Shown here one piece after another: positions 1 through 7,650 of a stretch of DNA of 17,931 bases. Origin of the DNA: an uncultured Alphaproteobacteria bacterium (GTDB lineage: Bacteria > Pseudomonadota > Alphaproteobacteria > RF32 > CAG-239); the NCBI GenBank assembly GCA_900540425.1, contig UQFU01000029.1:1-17931 (forward strand). Reading direction: 5' to 3'. Every line of letters begins with the position of its first letter. Position 1 is the stretch's first letter. The translations under genes and the position numbers were made by a program. The notes below the pieces were generated by a model. The model was not told where the DNA came from. It ran no database searches and saw nothing but the letters and a program-made list of their open reading frames with translations.

Positions 1-1695
1 GAGAATTCCGCTTATGTTAACCTTTATATTTTCTTGAATTTTTATGCTAAAAAACATACCACTTAAGCGTTCGGCTATAAAAGCGATCATACGTTGGTTT
101 CTTTCTGATTGTTGATGATATTTTGGCATTTTGTATAATTTTAGCAGAATAGGAAAAACAAAATTGCAATATTCAAAAAATAATTCTTTTTTCATAATAA
201 ACATATTAAAAAAATATGATTTTTGTCCTGACAGATAAATATCTATTTTATTTTTATATTCAGGGTATTGTGTAATTACTTCATTATAAACATAATCTAA
301 ATCATTACTTTTATGGTAATCCTTGAATTGCTGTTGTACATTGGGATAAATATAACTATCTGCTATAGTTAAATCAAATTTATGATATTTTTTAATAGAG
401 TTTAATGTAAAGAATCTACGATAATGCATAAATCCAATATAATCAGGATTTCCTATAGATTTATAATTTTTCCACATCCAGTAAATTCCTGTCATTTCGC
501 AGAAATTTCTATTATATTCTGAAATATTGTTACCTGTATCATCACCAATGGTGTGTTCTATTAACCATTTGTACTCATCTTTATTTATGACACCATCTTT
601 AGATTGATGTAAGGCCACTTTTCGCCCTAGGTGCAAAGCAATAAAATTTTTCTTAAGAATGATAGGAGAAGGTTTGTGGTAGCCAACAAAAATTTTTATT
701 TTGGATGAATTTGATATATTTTGTTGTTTGCTGTAATATTTGTTATGGGTGGAAATTTTATATGCATAATCTAAGCTTGTTTTGTCGTAAAAGAAGTTAG
801 ATGGATATTGGTAAAAGCGTATTTTATTTAAAATATCACGATATAATTTTTTCATAATTTTTTGAGATTTTTTGTCTTCGATTGTAGTAATATGCCAATA
901 ACAAAAAGTAAGACAAAAATTTACAAAACTTTGTTCATATATATCATAAACTTTTATGTTTTTTAATTTTTTATAAATTTTTATTAAGGCTTTATAGAAA
1001 CAATTTGGTTGCTTAATTCGGGTAGCTTCTAATGACTTGGTGTGTTTTCTATGAGTAAAAAGAGTATTGATTGTTATAGAAATTTTGTTTGCTTTTACTA
1101 GTGATATAAAAACAAAATATACATCATTAGAATGTCTTAATGATTGGAATGAAATTTTTGAGGAAACAATAAAATCTCTTCTATATAGTTTATCCCAAGC
1201 CCAACCAATTGTGAATTGAAAAATGTGTTCTTTTACTTCGTATGGTGAGAATTGAGTTTTGTTGTTAATTAAATTTGTTTTTAGGACAAAATCGGGATAA
1301 GTGAAAGATGTACTATCTTGATTATATATTCTGCTTTTTCCTATGACAATATCAGCATTGTCATTTTCTGCTTTATTGTAAAGAATTTCTAATGTCTGGG
1401 GGGACATATAATCATCGGAATCAAAAAATAAAATATATTTTCCAGAGGCGTGTCGTAGACCAATATTTCTTGCAATACCGGCTCCTTTATTGTGTTGAGA
1501 TATAATGGTTATGTTTTTGTATTGTGATGCATATTGTTTCAAAATATCTAATGATTTATCTTTAGAACCGTCATCAACGCAAATAATTTCAATATTTTGT
1601 AATGTTTGATTTAATATACTCTCAATACATTCTTTAAGATAGTTTTCAACATTATAAACGGGAATAACAACAGATATCAATGGATTCTTATTCAT
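1..1695 (-). CDS. GT2 glycosyltransferase fused to DUF4422, 3'-truncated by window edge
   Basis: The reading frame is open from ATG at 1695 to the left edge (565 codons, no stop), so the C-terminus is missing. Residues 6-110 are a family 2 (GT-A) transferase: the N-terminal strand reads LISVVIPVYN, VDDGS follows near residue 37, and DSDD at 92-95 is the metal/nucleotide-binding DXD. From about residue 332 a second domain has DUF4422 hallmarks: GDDTGNNIS (384-392), a CEMTGIYWMWKN stretch (399-410) and GFMHYRRFF (421-429). DUF4422 occurs in capsule and O-antigen loci and is thought to be a second transferase module; substrates cannot be read from sequence. The start overlaps the glf stop (TAATG), so translation is probably coupled. 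The gene is strikingly AT-rich (16 G/C in the first 60 bases of the window) compared with glf, galE and ugd, which suggests a different origin. It probably transfers a sugar made by the upstream genes, perhaps galactofuranose; this last point is inference. Confidence 0.9.
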   Translation of the reverse strand, partial: MNKNPLISVVIPVYNVENYLKECIESILNQTLQNIEIICVDDGSKDKSLDILKQYASQYKNITIISQHNKGAGIARNIGLRHASGKYILFFDSDDYMSPQTLEILYNKAENDNADIVIGKSRIYNQDSTSFTYPDFVLKTNLINNKTQFSPYEVKEHIFQFTIGWAWDKLYRRDFIVSSKISFQSLRHSNDVYFVFISLVKANKISITINTLFTHRKHTKSLEATRIKQPNCFYKALIKIYKKLKNIKVYDIYEQSFVNFCLTFCYWHITTIEDKKSQKIMKKLYRDILNKIRFYQYPSNFFYDKTSLDYAYKISTHNKYYSKQQNISNSSKIKIFVGYHKPSPIILKKNFIALHLGRKVALHQSKDGVINKDEYKWLIEHTIGDDTGNNISEYNRNFCEMTGIYWMWKNYKSIGNPDYIGFMHYRRFFTLNSIKKYHKFDLTIADSYIYPNVQQQFKDYHKSNDLDYVYNEVITQYPEYKNKIDIYLSGQKSYFFNMFIMKKELFFEYCNFVFPILLKLYKMPKYHQQSERNQRMIAFIAERLSGMFFSIKIQENIKVNISGIL

Positions 1696-2813
1696 TACTT
1701 CACTCCTTCAAATAGTTCGAGGGCGCGGGCGACGGTTTGATCCATATTATAATAACGGTAATCGCCCAAACGTCCCAAAAAGTAGGTGTTTTCCAATTTT
1801 TCGGCTTCCTGCCGGTAGAGGTCATATAATTTTTGGTTTTTGTTGCCGGGAACAGGGTAATAGCGTTCATTCCTGCCGTTTTCAAAAGTTTCCGGATACT
1901 CAAAGGAAACGACTGTTTGCGGCGATTTTTCATTCAGGTAATATTTATATTCAACGCTTCTGGTAAAGTCGTAATTTTCCGGTGAATTTATTTGAGCGGC
2001 GTTCTGATAGTATTCGCAATCAAAAGTTTTGAAACATAAGTTCAGGCTGCGATACGGCAGCGCGCCAAACTTATAGTTAAAGAATTCGTCAATCGGGCCG
2101 GTATAATAAGTTTTTTGGGGCGATATCTCGTTGCGGATTTCCTGAAAGTCGGTATTCAGGCGAATTTGAATCAGCGGGTTGTTCAGCATATTCTGCATCA
2201 TGACAGTATAACCTTGCTGCGGAATAGCCTGATACTTGTCTTGAAAATAACGATTGTCCCGGCTGATGTAAACAGGAACCCGGCCGCTGACCGAAGGGTC
2301 CAGTTCTTCCGGTTTGACGCCCCATTGTTTGAGCGTATAGCCGAGAAAGACTTTTTCATAAACATATTGGGCCAGAAACTCGAAATCGGAATCTTGGGTT
2401 TGCCGCAATTCCAAGATTGGCACTTTTTTGTTGAATCCAAATTTTTCAACCAGTTTGTTTTCCAGCTTTTCGGCCAGTTGGCGAGGAAAAACTTTATGCA
2501 GGCTGTCAAGGTTGAACGGAATGTTGACCTCAATTCCGTCAATAACGGCTTTGACCCGGTACATGAAATTATGCCAGTCCGTAAATTGGCTGAGATAATT
2601 CCAGACTCTTGAATCGTTGGTATGAAAGACGTGCGGGCCGTATTGATGAACGGTAATGCCGGTTTGGGGGGCTTTGTAATCGTAAACGTTTCCGCCAATG
2701 TGGCTGCGTTTGTCAATTATCAGAACTTCTTCCTTTTTTTGAGAAGCAATGCGTTCGGCAAGGACAATTCCGGACAGCCCGCAACCGACAATCAGGTTTT
2801 TTGGTTCGTTCAT
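1695..2813 (-). CDS. glf: UDP-galactopyranose mutase
   Basis: This 372-residue flavoenzyme interconverts UDP-galactopyranose and UDP-galactofuranose in the cytoplasm and supplies the donor for galactofuranose-containing glycans. The N-terminal FAD-binding motif GCGLSG is at 10-15, the acidic end of the second strand (IIDKRSHIGG) at 32-41, and HQYGPHVFHT, diagnostic of the family, at 56-65. The central part contains GYTLKQWG (158-165) and the arginine-rich RVPVYISRDNRYFQDKYQ segment (178-195), expected near substrate. Length fits bacterial Glf proteins. It starts 1 bp after the galE stop (TAA-C-ATG) and its own stop overlaps the next start, so it sits in the middle of a coupled operon. GalE upstream makes its substrate, which strongly supports the assignment. 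Confidence 0.96.
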   Translation of the reverse strand: MNEPKNLIVGCGLSGIVLAERIASQKKEEVLIIDKRSHIGGNVYDYKAPQTGITVHQYGPHVFHTNDSRVWNYLSQFTDWHNFMYRVKAVIDGIEVNIPFNLDSLHKVFPRQLAEKLENKLVEKFGFNKKVPILELRQTQDSDFEFLAQYVYEKVFLGYTLKQWGVKPEELDPSVSGRVPVYISRDNRYFQDKYQAIPQQGYTVMMQNMLNNPLIQIRLNTDFQEIRNEISPQKTYYTGPIDEFFNYKFGALPYRSLNLCFKTFDCEYYQNAAQINSPENYDFTRSVEYKYYLNEKSPQTVVSFEYPETFENGRNERYYPVPGNKNQKLYDLYRQEAEKLENTYFLGRLGDYRYYNMDQTVARALELFEGVK

Positions 2814-2814
2814 G

Positions 2815-3786
2815 TTAGTACTTCCTATTCAGTTCCCAGTTCCATGCGGTTTGAATAATGTCTTCAATATTGGTGTATTGCGGCTTCCAGCCCAATATTT
2901 CCGAGGCTTTGCCGTTGGCGGCATACAGGGCGGCCGGATCCCCTGCCCGCCGTCCTTCGTATCGGGCCGGGCAAGGTTTTCCGGTTACTCTTTTGGCGGC
3001 TTTCATAATATCTTTGATAGAGGTGCCGATACCGGTTCCAAGGTTGATGCAACCGCTGTATTCGTCCAATTTTTCCAATGCCAGGCGGTGTGCAACGGCG
3101 AGGTCGTCAACATGAATATAGTCGCGAATGCAGGTTCCGTCTTTGGTATCGTAGTCTTTGCCAAAAACTTTAATATGGTTGATTTCGCCTTTAATCGCCT
3201 TCAGAACCAGCGGAATGAGGTGCGTTTCGGGTTCGTGGCTTTCGCCGATATCACCGTCGGGAGAGCAGCCGGCAGCATTGAAGTAGCGCAGAGCGATGTA
3301 TTTTAATCCGTAGGCCCGCCGGTAGTCTTCAAAAATCTGCTCAATCATCAATTTGCTGCGTCCGTAAGGATTAATCGGGTTTTGCGGATGCTTTTCGTCA
3401 ATAGGCAGGTACTGCGGGTTGCCGTAGGTGGCGCAGGTGGAAGAGAACACGATTTTGCCGACATTGTATTTTTGCATCGTTTCTAACAGGTTCAGCGTGC
3501 CAATGACGTTGTTTTCATAATATTTCATCGGTTTTTGAACGCTTTCTCCGACATAGGCAAAAGCGGCAAAATGAATGACGGCGTCAATGTCATATTTGGA
3601 GAAGACTGTTTCCAAAGATTTGCGATTGAGCAGATCGGCGATCATAAAGCGTTGATTTATAACGGCTTCTTTGTGTCCGTAAACAAGATTGTCTGCAACA
3701 ATACAGCTATATCCCTGCTGTGCAAGGTGTTTGACGGTATGGGAGCCGATATAGCCGGCTCCGCCCATGATGAGAATGTTTTTCAT
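2815..3786 (-). CDS. galE: UDP-glucose 4-epimerase
   Basis: A 323-residue extended short-chain dehydrogenase that interconverts UDP-glucose and UDP-galactose using bound NAD. The Rossmann motif GGAGYIGSH is at 8-16, the catalytic Ser/Thr region SSTCATYG at 115-122, and the catalytic YxxxK pair is Tyr141/Lys145 (YGRSK). The segment LRYFNAAGCSPDGDIGE and the downstream IRDYIHVDDLA are typical of GalE rather than of GDP-mannose or UXS relatives. It follows ugd after a single base and precedes glf by a single base. In this operon its job is probably to feed UDP-galactose to Glf. It could accept N-acetylated UDP-sugars as well; sequence alone does not decide this. Confidence 0.95.
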   Translation of the reverse strand: MKNILIMGGAGYIGSHTVKHLAQQGYSCIVADNLVYGHKEAVINQRFMIADLLNRKSLETVFSKYDIDAVIHFAAFAYVGESVQKPMKYYENNVIGTLNLLETMQKYNVGKIVFSSTCATYGNPQYLPIDEKHPQNPINPYGRSKLMIEQIFEDYRRAYGLKYIALRYFNAAGCSPDGDIGESHEPETHLIPLVLKAIKGEINHIKVFGKDYDTKDGTCIRDYIHVDDLAVAHRLALEKLDEYSGCINLGTGIGTSIKDIMKAAKRVTGKPCPARYEGRRAGDPAALYAANGKASEILGWKPQYTNIEDIIQTAWNWELNRKY

Positions 3787-3787
3787 T

Positions 3788-5086
3788 TTAGAGTCCTATT
3801 CCCTGATATGTAAATCCTGCTTTTTCCGCCTTATCCCGGTTTAGAAGGTTACGGCAATCGACGATTTTCCGATTGCGCATCAAGCCGGCAGCTTTATTCA
3901 AATCCAAGGACTTGAATTCGTTCCATTCGGTCAAAACGGCCAGGACGTCGGCATTTTGCAAAGCTTCATACATATCTTTGGCATAACTGATTTGTTCGCC
4001 GATAAGGTTTTGGGCGTTTCTCGCCGCTTTAGGGTCATAAGCCGTAATATCGGCGCCGCGGCTGACCAGTTCGGCAACAATTTCCATGGCGGGGCTTTCG
4101 CGGCAGTCATCGGTTCCGTCTTTAAAGGCTAGGCCGAGAACGGCGATTTTGGGCGATTCAATTTCTTTGACCGCTTCTAATATCCGCTCAGCCATTTTTT
4201 TCTTGCGGTCGGCGTTTCCGACAATGGCGGCATTAATCAGAGTCAGGTTGACGCCATTCTGACGCCCCATATACGCCATTGCCAAAGTGTCTTTGGGGAA
4301 GCAGCTGCCGCCGGAGCCGGGGCCGGGATTTAAAAAGCGGTTGCCGATGCGGCTGTCCAATCCCATGCCTTTGGCGACCTCCAAAACATCAGCGCCGGTT
4401 TTTTCGCAGAAGTCGGCTATTTCGTTGATATAATGAATCTTAATGGCCAGGAAAGCATTGGAAGCATATTTGATGGTTTCTGACGAACGGCGTTTGACAA
4501 ACAACATTTGAGTCTTGCCGTCGAAAGGGCGGTAAAGTTCTTCAATGACCCGACGGGCCCTTGGGGTATTGGCACCGACAACGATGCGGTCAGGGTGGAA
4601 AAAGTCATGGACGGCAAAGCCCTCTCGTAAAAACTCCGGCAAAGAAACAACGTCAAAGTCAGCTTGAGGGTTTTTCTTGGCAATCAGCCCTTCGACAACA
4701 TCTCCGGTTCCGACCGGAACGGTCGATTTTGTGGCAATAACCGTATATCCGTGCAAATGTTCGGCCAGCTCGGTTGCGGCGGCATGTATATATTTCATGT
4801 CGGCTTCCTTGGTTACCGGATGCGGCGGTGTTCCGACGGCAATTATGACCAGGTCGGCATCACTTACCCCTTCTGCCATGGAAGTGGTGAATTTGATGTT
4901 GCCTTTTTGCAGGTTTTTATGAAAAAGTTCTTCAAGGCCGTCTTCAAACAAGGTGATTTTTCCGGCTCTGAGCGCTTCAATTTTGCTGATTTCGCGGTCA
5001 ATGCAAGTTACCTGGTTTCCTAATTCTGCCAAGCCGACACCGGTGGGAAGGCCGACATATCCGGTTCCGATAATTCCTATTTTCAT
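3788..5086 (-). CDS. ugd: UDP-glucose 6-dehydrogenase
   Basis: This 432-residue enzyme oxidises UDP-glucose twice with NAD to UDP-glucuronate. The N-terminal dinucleotide fold starts with IGIIGTGYVGLPTG; STVPVGTG lies at 121-128; LPEFLREG (149-156) carries the expected catalytic-loop glutamate; ETIKYASNAFLAIKIHYINE (203-222) contains the conserved Lys206 and Asn210. The catalytic nucleophile is Cys262 in GGSCFPKD. The C-terminal UDP-binding domain has LGLAFKDGTDDCRESPA, also family-typical. GDP-mannose dehydrogenase is a relative, but the product-consuming neighbour uxs immediately upstream makes Ugd the better reading. Junctions on both sides are a single base. Ugd and Uxs form a two-step route to UDP-xylose. 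Confidence 0.95.
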   Translation of the reverse strand: MKIGIIGTGYVGLPTGVGLAELGNQVTCIDREISKIEALRAGKITLFEDGLEELFHKNLQKGNIKFTTSMAEGVSDADLVIIAVGTPPHPVTKEADMKYIHAAATELAEHLHGYTVIATKSTVPVGTGDVVEGLIAKKNPQADFDVVSLPEFLREGFAVHDFFHPDRIVVGANTPRARRVIEELYRPFDGKTQMLFVKRRSSETIKYASNAFLAIKIHYINEIADFCEKTGADVLEVAKGMGLDSRIGNRFLNPGPGSGGSCFPKDTLAMAYMGRQNGVNLTLINAAIVGNADRKKKMAERILEAVKEIESPKIAVLGLAFKDGTDDCRESPAMEIVAELVSRGADITAYDPKAARNAQNLIGEQISYAKDMYEALQNADVLAVLTEWNEFKSLDLNKAAGLMRNRKIVDCRNLLNRDKAEKAGFTYQGIGL

Positions 5087-5087
5087 T

Positions 5088-6053
5088 TTAATTCACTTTC
5101 TCAAAAAGGTTAATTTGCGTTTTGAAATAGGCAATGGTTTTATCCAGCCCTTCATTTAATTGGATTTTGGGTTCCCAGCCGAGTTGGCTTTTAGCCAGAG
5201 AGATATCCGGACGCCGTTGCGTGGGATCGTCGGAGGGCAAATCTTTGTAAACGATTTTCGACGTGCCGCCGATTTTTGACACAATCATTTCGGCAAGCTC
5301 CTTAATCGTGAATTCTCCGGGATTTCCGGTGTTAACAGGACCGGTAAAGCTTTCGGGGCTGTTCATCATACGCACCATGGCTTCAATCAGATCATCGACA
5401 TAACAGAAAGAGCGGGTTTGGCGGCCGTCGCCGTAAATCGTGATATCATTTCCGGACAGAGCCTGGCAGATAAAGTTAGAGACAACCCGGCAGTCATTGG
5501 GATCCATGTTCGGCCCGTAGGTGTTGAAAATGCGGATAACCTTAATTTTTACGCCTTGATGGCGATGATAATCAAAGAACAGGCTTTCGGCGCAGCGCTT
5601 TCCTTCGTCATAGCAGGAGCGTATGCCCACCGGATTGACGTTGCCGCGATAAGTTTCGACTTGCGGGTGAACCAAAGGTTCGCCGTAGACTTCGGAAGTT
5701 GACGATTGCAGAATGGTTGCGTCGTGTTTTTGGGCTAATTCGAGCATATTCAATGCGCCGAGGACACAGGTTTTGGTTGTTTTAATGGAATAACTGCCCT
5801 GGTAGGCCGGCGGCGAAGCCGGACAGGCCAGGTTGTATATCTGGTCCAGCTTTTCATCCGTGATTTCCAGCGGTTCGCAAATGTCATGTTCGATAAAGCG
5901 GAAGTTCCGGTGATTGAGAATTTCGGCAACATTGGACAAACGCCCGGTATAATTGTTGTCTGCACAAAGGACGCGGTGCCCTTCTTTTATGAGGCGGATA
6001 CATAAATTTGAACCTAAAAAGCCGGTACCGCCGGTAACCAAAATAGTTTTCAT
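5088..6053 (-). CDS. uxs: UDP-glucuronate decarboxylase (UDP-xylose synthase)
   Basis: First gene of the nucleotide-sugar operon, 321 residues. It is an extended SDR enzyme: [11 protein letters not shown] (6-16) binds NAD, STSEVYG (118-124) holds the catalytic Ser/Thr, and YDEGK (148-152) supplies Tyr148/Lys152. [11 protein letters not shown] (75-85) and [10 protein letters not shown] (174-183) are hallmarks of UXS proteins; most members read PRM where this one has PNM. The reaction decarboxylates UDP-glucuronate to UDP-xylose through a 4-keto intermediate. A purine-rich site (AGAGGAAG) stands 4 bases before the ATG. The approximately 100 bases upstream of the start show no convincing promoter, while a structured RNA and terminator lie further upstream in the same direction. 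A dTDP-glucose dehydratase is less likely because of the [10 protein letters not shown] motif. Confidence 0.93.
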   Translation of the reverse strand: MKTILVTGGTGFLGSNLCIRLIKEGHRVLCADNNYTGRLSNVAEILNHRNFRFIEHDICEPLEITDEKLDQIYNLACPASPPAYQGSYSIKTTKTCVLGALNMLELAQKHDATILQSSTSEVYGEPLVHPQVETYRGNVNPVGIRSCYDEGKRCAESLFFDYHRHQGVKIKVIRIFNTYGPNMDPNDCRVVSNFICQALSGNDITIYGDGRQTRSFCYVDDLIEAMVRMMNSPESFTGPVNTGNPGEFTIKELAEMIVSKIGGTSKIVYKDLPSDDPTQRRPDISLAKSQLGWEPKIQLNEGLDKTIAYFKTQINLFEKVN

Positions 6054-6155
6054 TGTTCTTCCTCTAGACTAGGCGGAGGCAGACAGGTCGCTTCTGGCGG
6101 TGCGGCGGTATGGCCGCAGACATGACTGCACTTCAATCTCCAAAAAAACAGCATT
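6054..6155 (-). promoter_or_regulatory. Leader between the RNA terminator and uxs
   Basis: About 100 bases link the terminator hairpin to the uxs start. On the minus strand I see a second T-run (complement of the A-run at 6142-6148), a GC-rich stretch able to pair GCGG with CCGC across a CCATA loop, and the AGAGGAAG ribosome-binding site. I looked for a separate -35/-10 pair and found only weak matches (for example TTGAAG with CCATAC). This is consistent with the operon being transcribed by read-through from 6414, but absence of a consensus is weak evidence. Confidence 0.4.
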
Positions 6156-6178
6156 AAAAAACCACCTGATCAGGTGGT
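6156..6178 (-). terminator. Intrinsic terminator ending the structured RNA
   Basis: ACCACCTGATCAGGTGGT is a perfect 18-base palindrome (6161-6178). As RNA it gives a 7-bp stem with a GAUC tetraloop, and on the minus strand it runs into six U residues. It abuts the outer helix of the structured RNA (one base between) and lies about 100 bases before uxs. It could be the RNA's 3' end or a conditional attenuator of the operon. Confidence 0.8.
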
Positions 6179-6414
6179 CGGAGAGTTTGCAAATCATGTC
6201 ATAGGAATGATCCTGCAGCCTTTAAAACCGCGAATCAGAGATAAGATGCAGCTTCTGAACATACGCTACAGCTCCCCGACCTGCGGTCGGGGATATTTTG
6301 CAGTCGAGATACAACTGCTTACGGTGCAAATATCGGCACCGCCTATGACAAAAGAGCTTGCAAAGGCTCCGTACCTTCTCAGGTACTGGACGAGGAACAG
6401 ATGTCCGTCGTCTG
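6156..6414 (-). ncRNA. Candidate multibranched structured RNA (family unknown)
   Basis: The minus strand holds a dense set of nested complementary arms between a promoter and an intrinsic terminator. In window coordinates: 5' hairpin 6396-6401/6411-6416; GUACCU-GAGA-AGGUAC hairpin with GNRA loop 6371-6386; outer helix 6367-6370/6180-6183, a 2x2 internal loop, then 6358-6364/6186-6192; nine-bp closing helix 6342-6350/6197-6205. Inside it lie five hairpins: P1 6336-6341/6322-6327; P2 6312-6318/6300-6306; P3 6285-6292/6274-6281 with a GCA loop; P4 6265-6270/6247-6252; P5 6234-6237/6208-6211 plus 6228-6231/6215-6218. The P1 loop can pair six A-U bases with the P2-P3 linker (6328-6333/6293-6298), making a pseudoknot. 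P2, P4 and P5 each need one G-U wobble that exists only on the minus strand; on the plus strand these would be A-C mismatches. No open frame here is credible. It does not look like RNase P, SRP RNA, 6S RNA, tmRNA or a riboswitch I can name. It may be free-standing or the leader of uxs. Confidence 0.65.
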
Positions 6415-6420
6415 TTGGAC

Positions 6421-6449
6421 AGATTAGATTAGCGGTTGGCAAATTGCAA
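6421..6449 (-). promoter_or_regulatory. Sigma70-type promoter for the structured RNA
   Basis: On the minus strand TTGCAA (6449-6444) and TAATCT (6426-6421) are separated by exactly 17 bases. The A/T-rich segment just upstream (about 6451-6465) could act as an UP element. Transcription would start near 6414. The same two hexamers with the same 17-base spacing precede the glycosyltransferase gene at 7545. Confidence 0.65.
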
Positions 6450-6513
6450 GTATTTTTTATATGTTATGTGCAGATGTGAGCATTTTAGCGAACGGATTGC
6501 CTTTTATATCTAG

Positions 6514-6544
6514 AAAAATCCCCTCATTAACGAGGGGATTTTTT
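6514..6544. terminator. Bidirectional intrinsic terminator
   Basis: A 12-bp stem (6514-6525 with 6532-6543) with a six-base loop combines a CCCCTC/GAGGGG core with flanking A and T runs, so it can terminate on either strand. On the minus strand it lies six bases past the stop of the GT2 gene and separates that gene from the RNA promoter. Confidence 0.85.
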
Positions 6545-6549
6545 GATTT

Positions 6550-7545
6550 TTATTGTGGCAGGAACAATGTTCGTATGTGGTGTTTGAGATTGAAAAAACA
6601 ACCGGGGCGCAATGTCTTTTTTATCGGTTCTTTCAGGAGGGCTGACAGCATTTTCCGGTCAGAAGCCGCTTTAACCAGCCGTTTCCACTGTCGGCACAAC
6701 AAGGCCAAGGCTCCGGGATACAGTTCGGGGTTTTGTTTTTGGACGCCGCTCAAAAGGTCGGAAATATTTTTTCCGAGGGTGGCAATTTCTTCCGTTGACA
6801 TTGTCGCGCGGCTTAAAAATTTGGTAATGATTTCTTGATCCAAAGGCCGGGGTGTAAATGACTGCCATTTTTGAAAAATGATATCACAGGTTTGCATATG
6901 TTGTTTATCGGCCTGAAGCGTGGACAGGTTTTGGGGATGGAAACGATAAAGCGTCAGCACTTCGGGAAGAATATGGAAAACGGTTTTGCCGGCCAAATCC
7001 ATCCATAAAGCGTAATCCTCCGCCGGAATCCGGTCTTTGCGGTAAAAGATGTTATTATCGGTCAGGACCGATTTGCGAAGCATCATGGAAGATTGGCAGA
7101 ACTGGCTGCCGACAAAAATGGTTTCAAGCAGCAGCTGCCGGTCGGAGCGGTTGTTTATGGTTATACGATCGGCCGGGATAACTTTGTATCCGGTTCCAAG
7201 GACACCGGTTTCGGGATGGCTTTCCAGGTATTCAAATTGACGGGCAAAGCGTTCGGGCAACGCTGCGTCATCGGCGTCTATAAAAGCGAGATAACGGCCG
7301 GAGGTTTGGGCAATGCCAAAGTTTCTGGTGGCTGCTGCACCGCCGTTTTGTTCAGTTTTGAGGTATTTTAAGCGCGGGTCGTTATAGGTACGGACGACAT
7401 CGGCAACAACCGGAAGCGGCGAACAATCATCAATAACAAAAAGCTCAAAGTCTGAGAATGTTTGGCTGAGGACACTCTCTATGGCTTCCCGAAGATAGTT
7501 TTCCGGCGTATTGTAAGCAGGCATAAGTACAGAAATTGCAGGCAT
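6550..7545 (-). CDS. Family 2 glycosyltransferase
   Basis: A 331-residue cytoplasmic GT-A transferase. From the chosen ATG the chain opens with ISVLMPAYNTP, followed by VIDDCS (38-42), an NGGAAATRNFGI motif near 68-78, FIDADD (88-93) as the metal-binding DXD region, and AEDYALW (175-181), matching the catalytic-base ED motif of bacterial GT2 enzymes. The last 120 residues are helical and family-unspecific. A TTG start at 7614 is possible in frame but falls in the -35 box; ATG at 7545 has GGGAGG at 7561-7556, ten bases upstream, and gives the usual N-terminus. The gene stands alone between its own promoter and terminator. It is probably involved in surface polysaccharide or glycolipid assembly with the sugar operon next door; donor and acceptor are unknown. 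Confidence 0.88.
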   Translation of the reverse strand: MPAISVLMPAYNTPENYLREAIESVLSQTFSDFELFVIDDCSPLPVVADVVRTYNDPRLKYLKTEQNGGAAATRNFGIAQTSGRYLAFIDADDAALPERFARQFEYLESHPETGVLGTGYKVIPADRITINNRSDRQLLLETIFVGSQFCQSSMMLRKSVLTDNNIFYRKDRIPAEDYALWMDLAGKTVFHILPEVLTLYRFHPQNLSTLQADKQHMQTCDIIFQKWQSFTPRPLDQEIITKFLSRATMSTEEIATLGKNISDLLSGVQKQNPELYPGALALLCRQWKRLVKAASDRKMLSALLKEPIKKTLRPGCFFNLKHHIRTLFLPQ

Positions 7546-7585
7546 CGTATTGTAACCTCCCGTGGTTGTTGGAATTCTGACGGAA

Positions 7586-7614
7586 AGATTAAGTCCCCCT
7601 TGACGTATTTGCAA
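7586..7614 (-). promoter_or_regulatory. Promoter of the GT2 gene
   Basis: Minus-strand TTGCAA (7614-7609), 17 bases, then TAATCT (7591-7586). The predicted start near 7579 leaves a leader of about 35 bases before the ATG at 7545. The hexamers and spacing are identical to those of the promoter at 6449-6421. Confidence 0.65.
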
Positions 7615-7650
7615 GCTTTTAATTTAAACAACGAACAGTTATAAAATATG

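Noticed and set aside
6161..6178. Palindrome ACCACCTGATCAGGTGGT as a protein-binding operator
   Set aside because: The directly adjoining T6 run on the minus strand and its position at the end of the structured RNA fit an intrinsic terminator better.
6156..6386. TPP riboswitch, suggested by CUGAGA and ACCUGAUC
   Set aside because: The two strings lie in a GNRA hairpin and in the terminator palindrome, not in the TPP fold, and the other conserved TPP positions are absent.
6156..6414. 6S RNA, tmRNA, RNase P or SRP RNA
   Set aside because: The fold is a multibranch junction rather than the single long bubble hairpin of 6S; no tmRNA tag frame or tRNA-like end; no RNase P GAGGAAAGUCC core; no SRP apical loop.
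6174..6838. Plus-strand open frames of 101 and 125 codons over the RNA region and GT2 3' end
   Set aside because: They run antisense to the structured RNA and GT2 gene, have no ribosome-binding site or family motif, and cross the terminator at 6514-6544.
7546..7614. TTG start for the GT2 gene giving 23 more residues
   Set aside because: The codon lies in the promoter -35 box and the extra residues are not part of the GT2 fold; ATG at 7545 has GGGAGG upstream.
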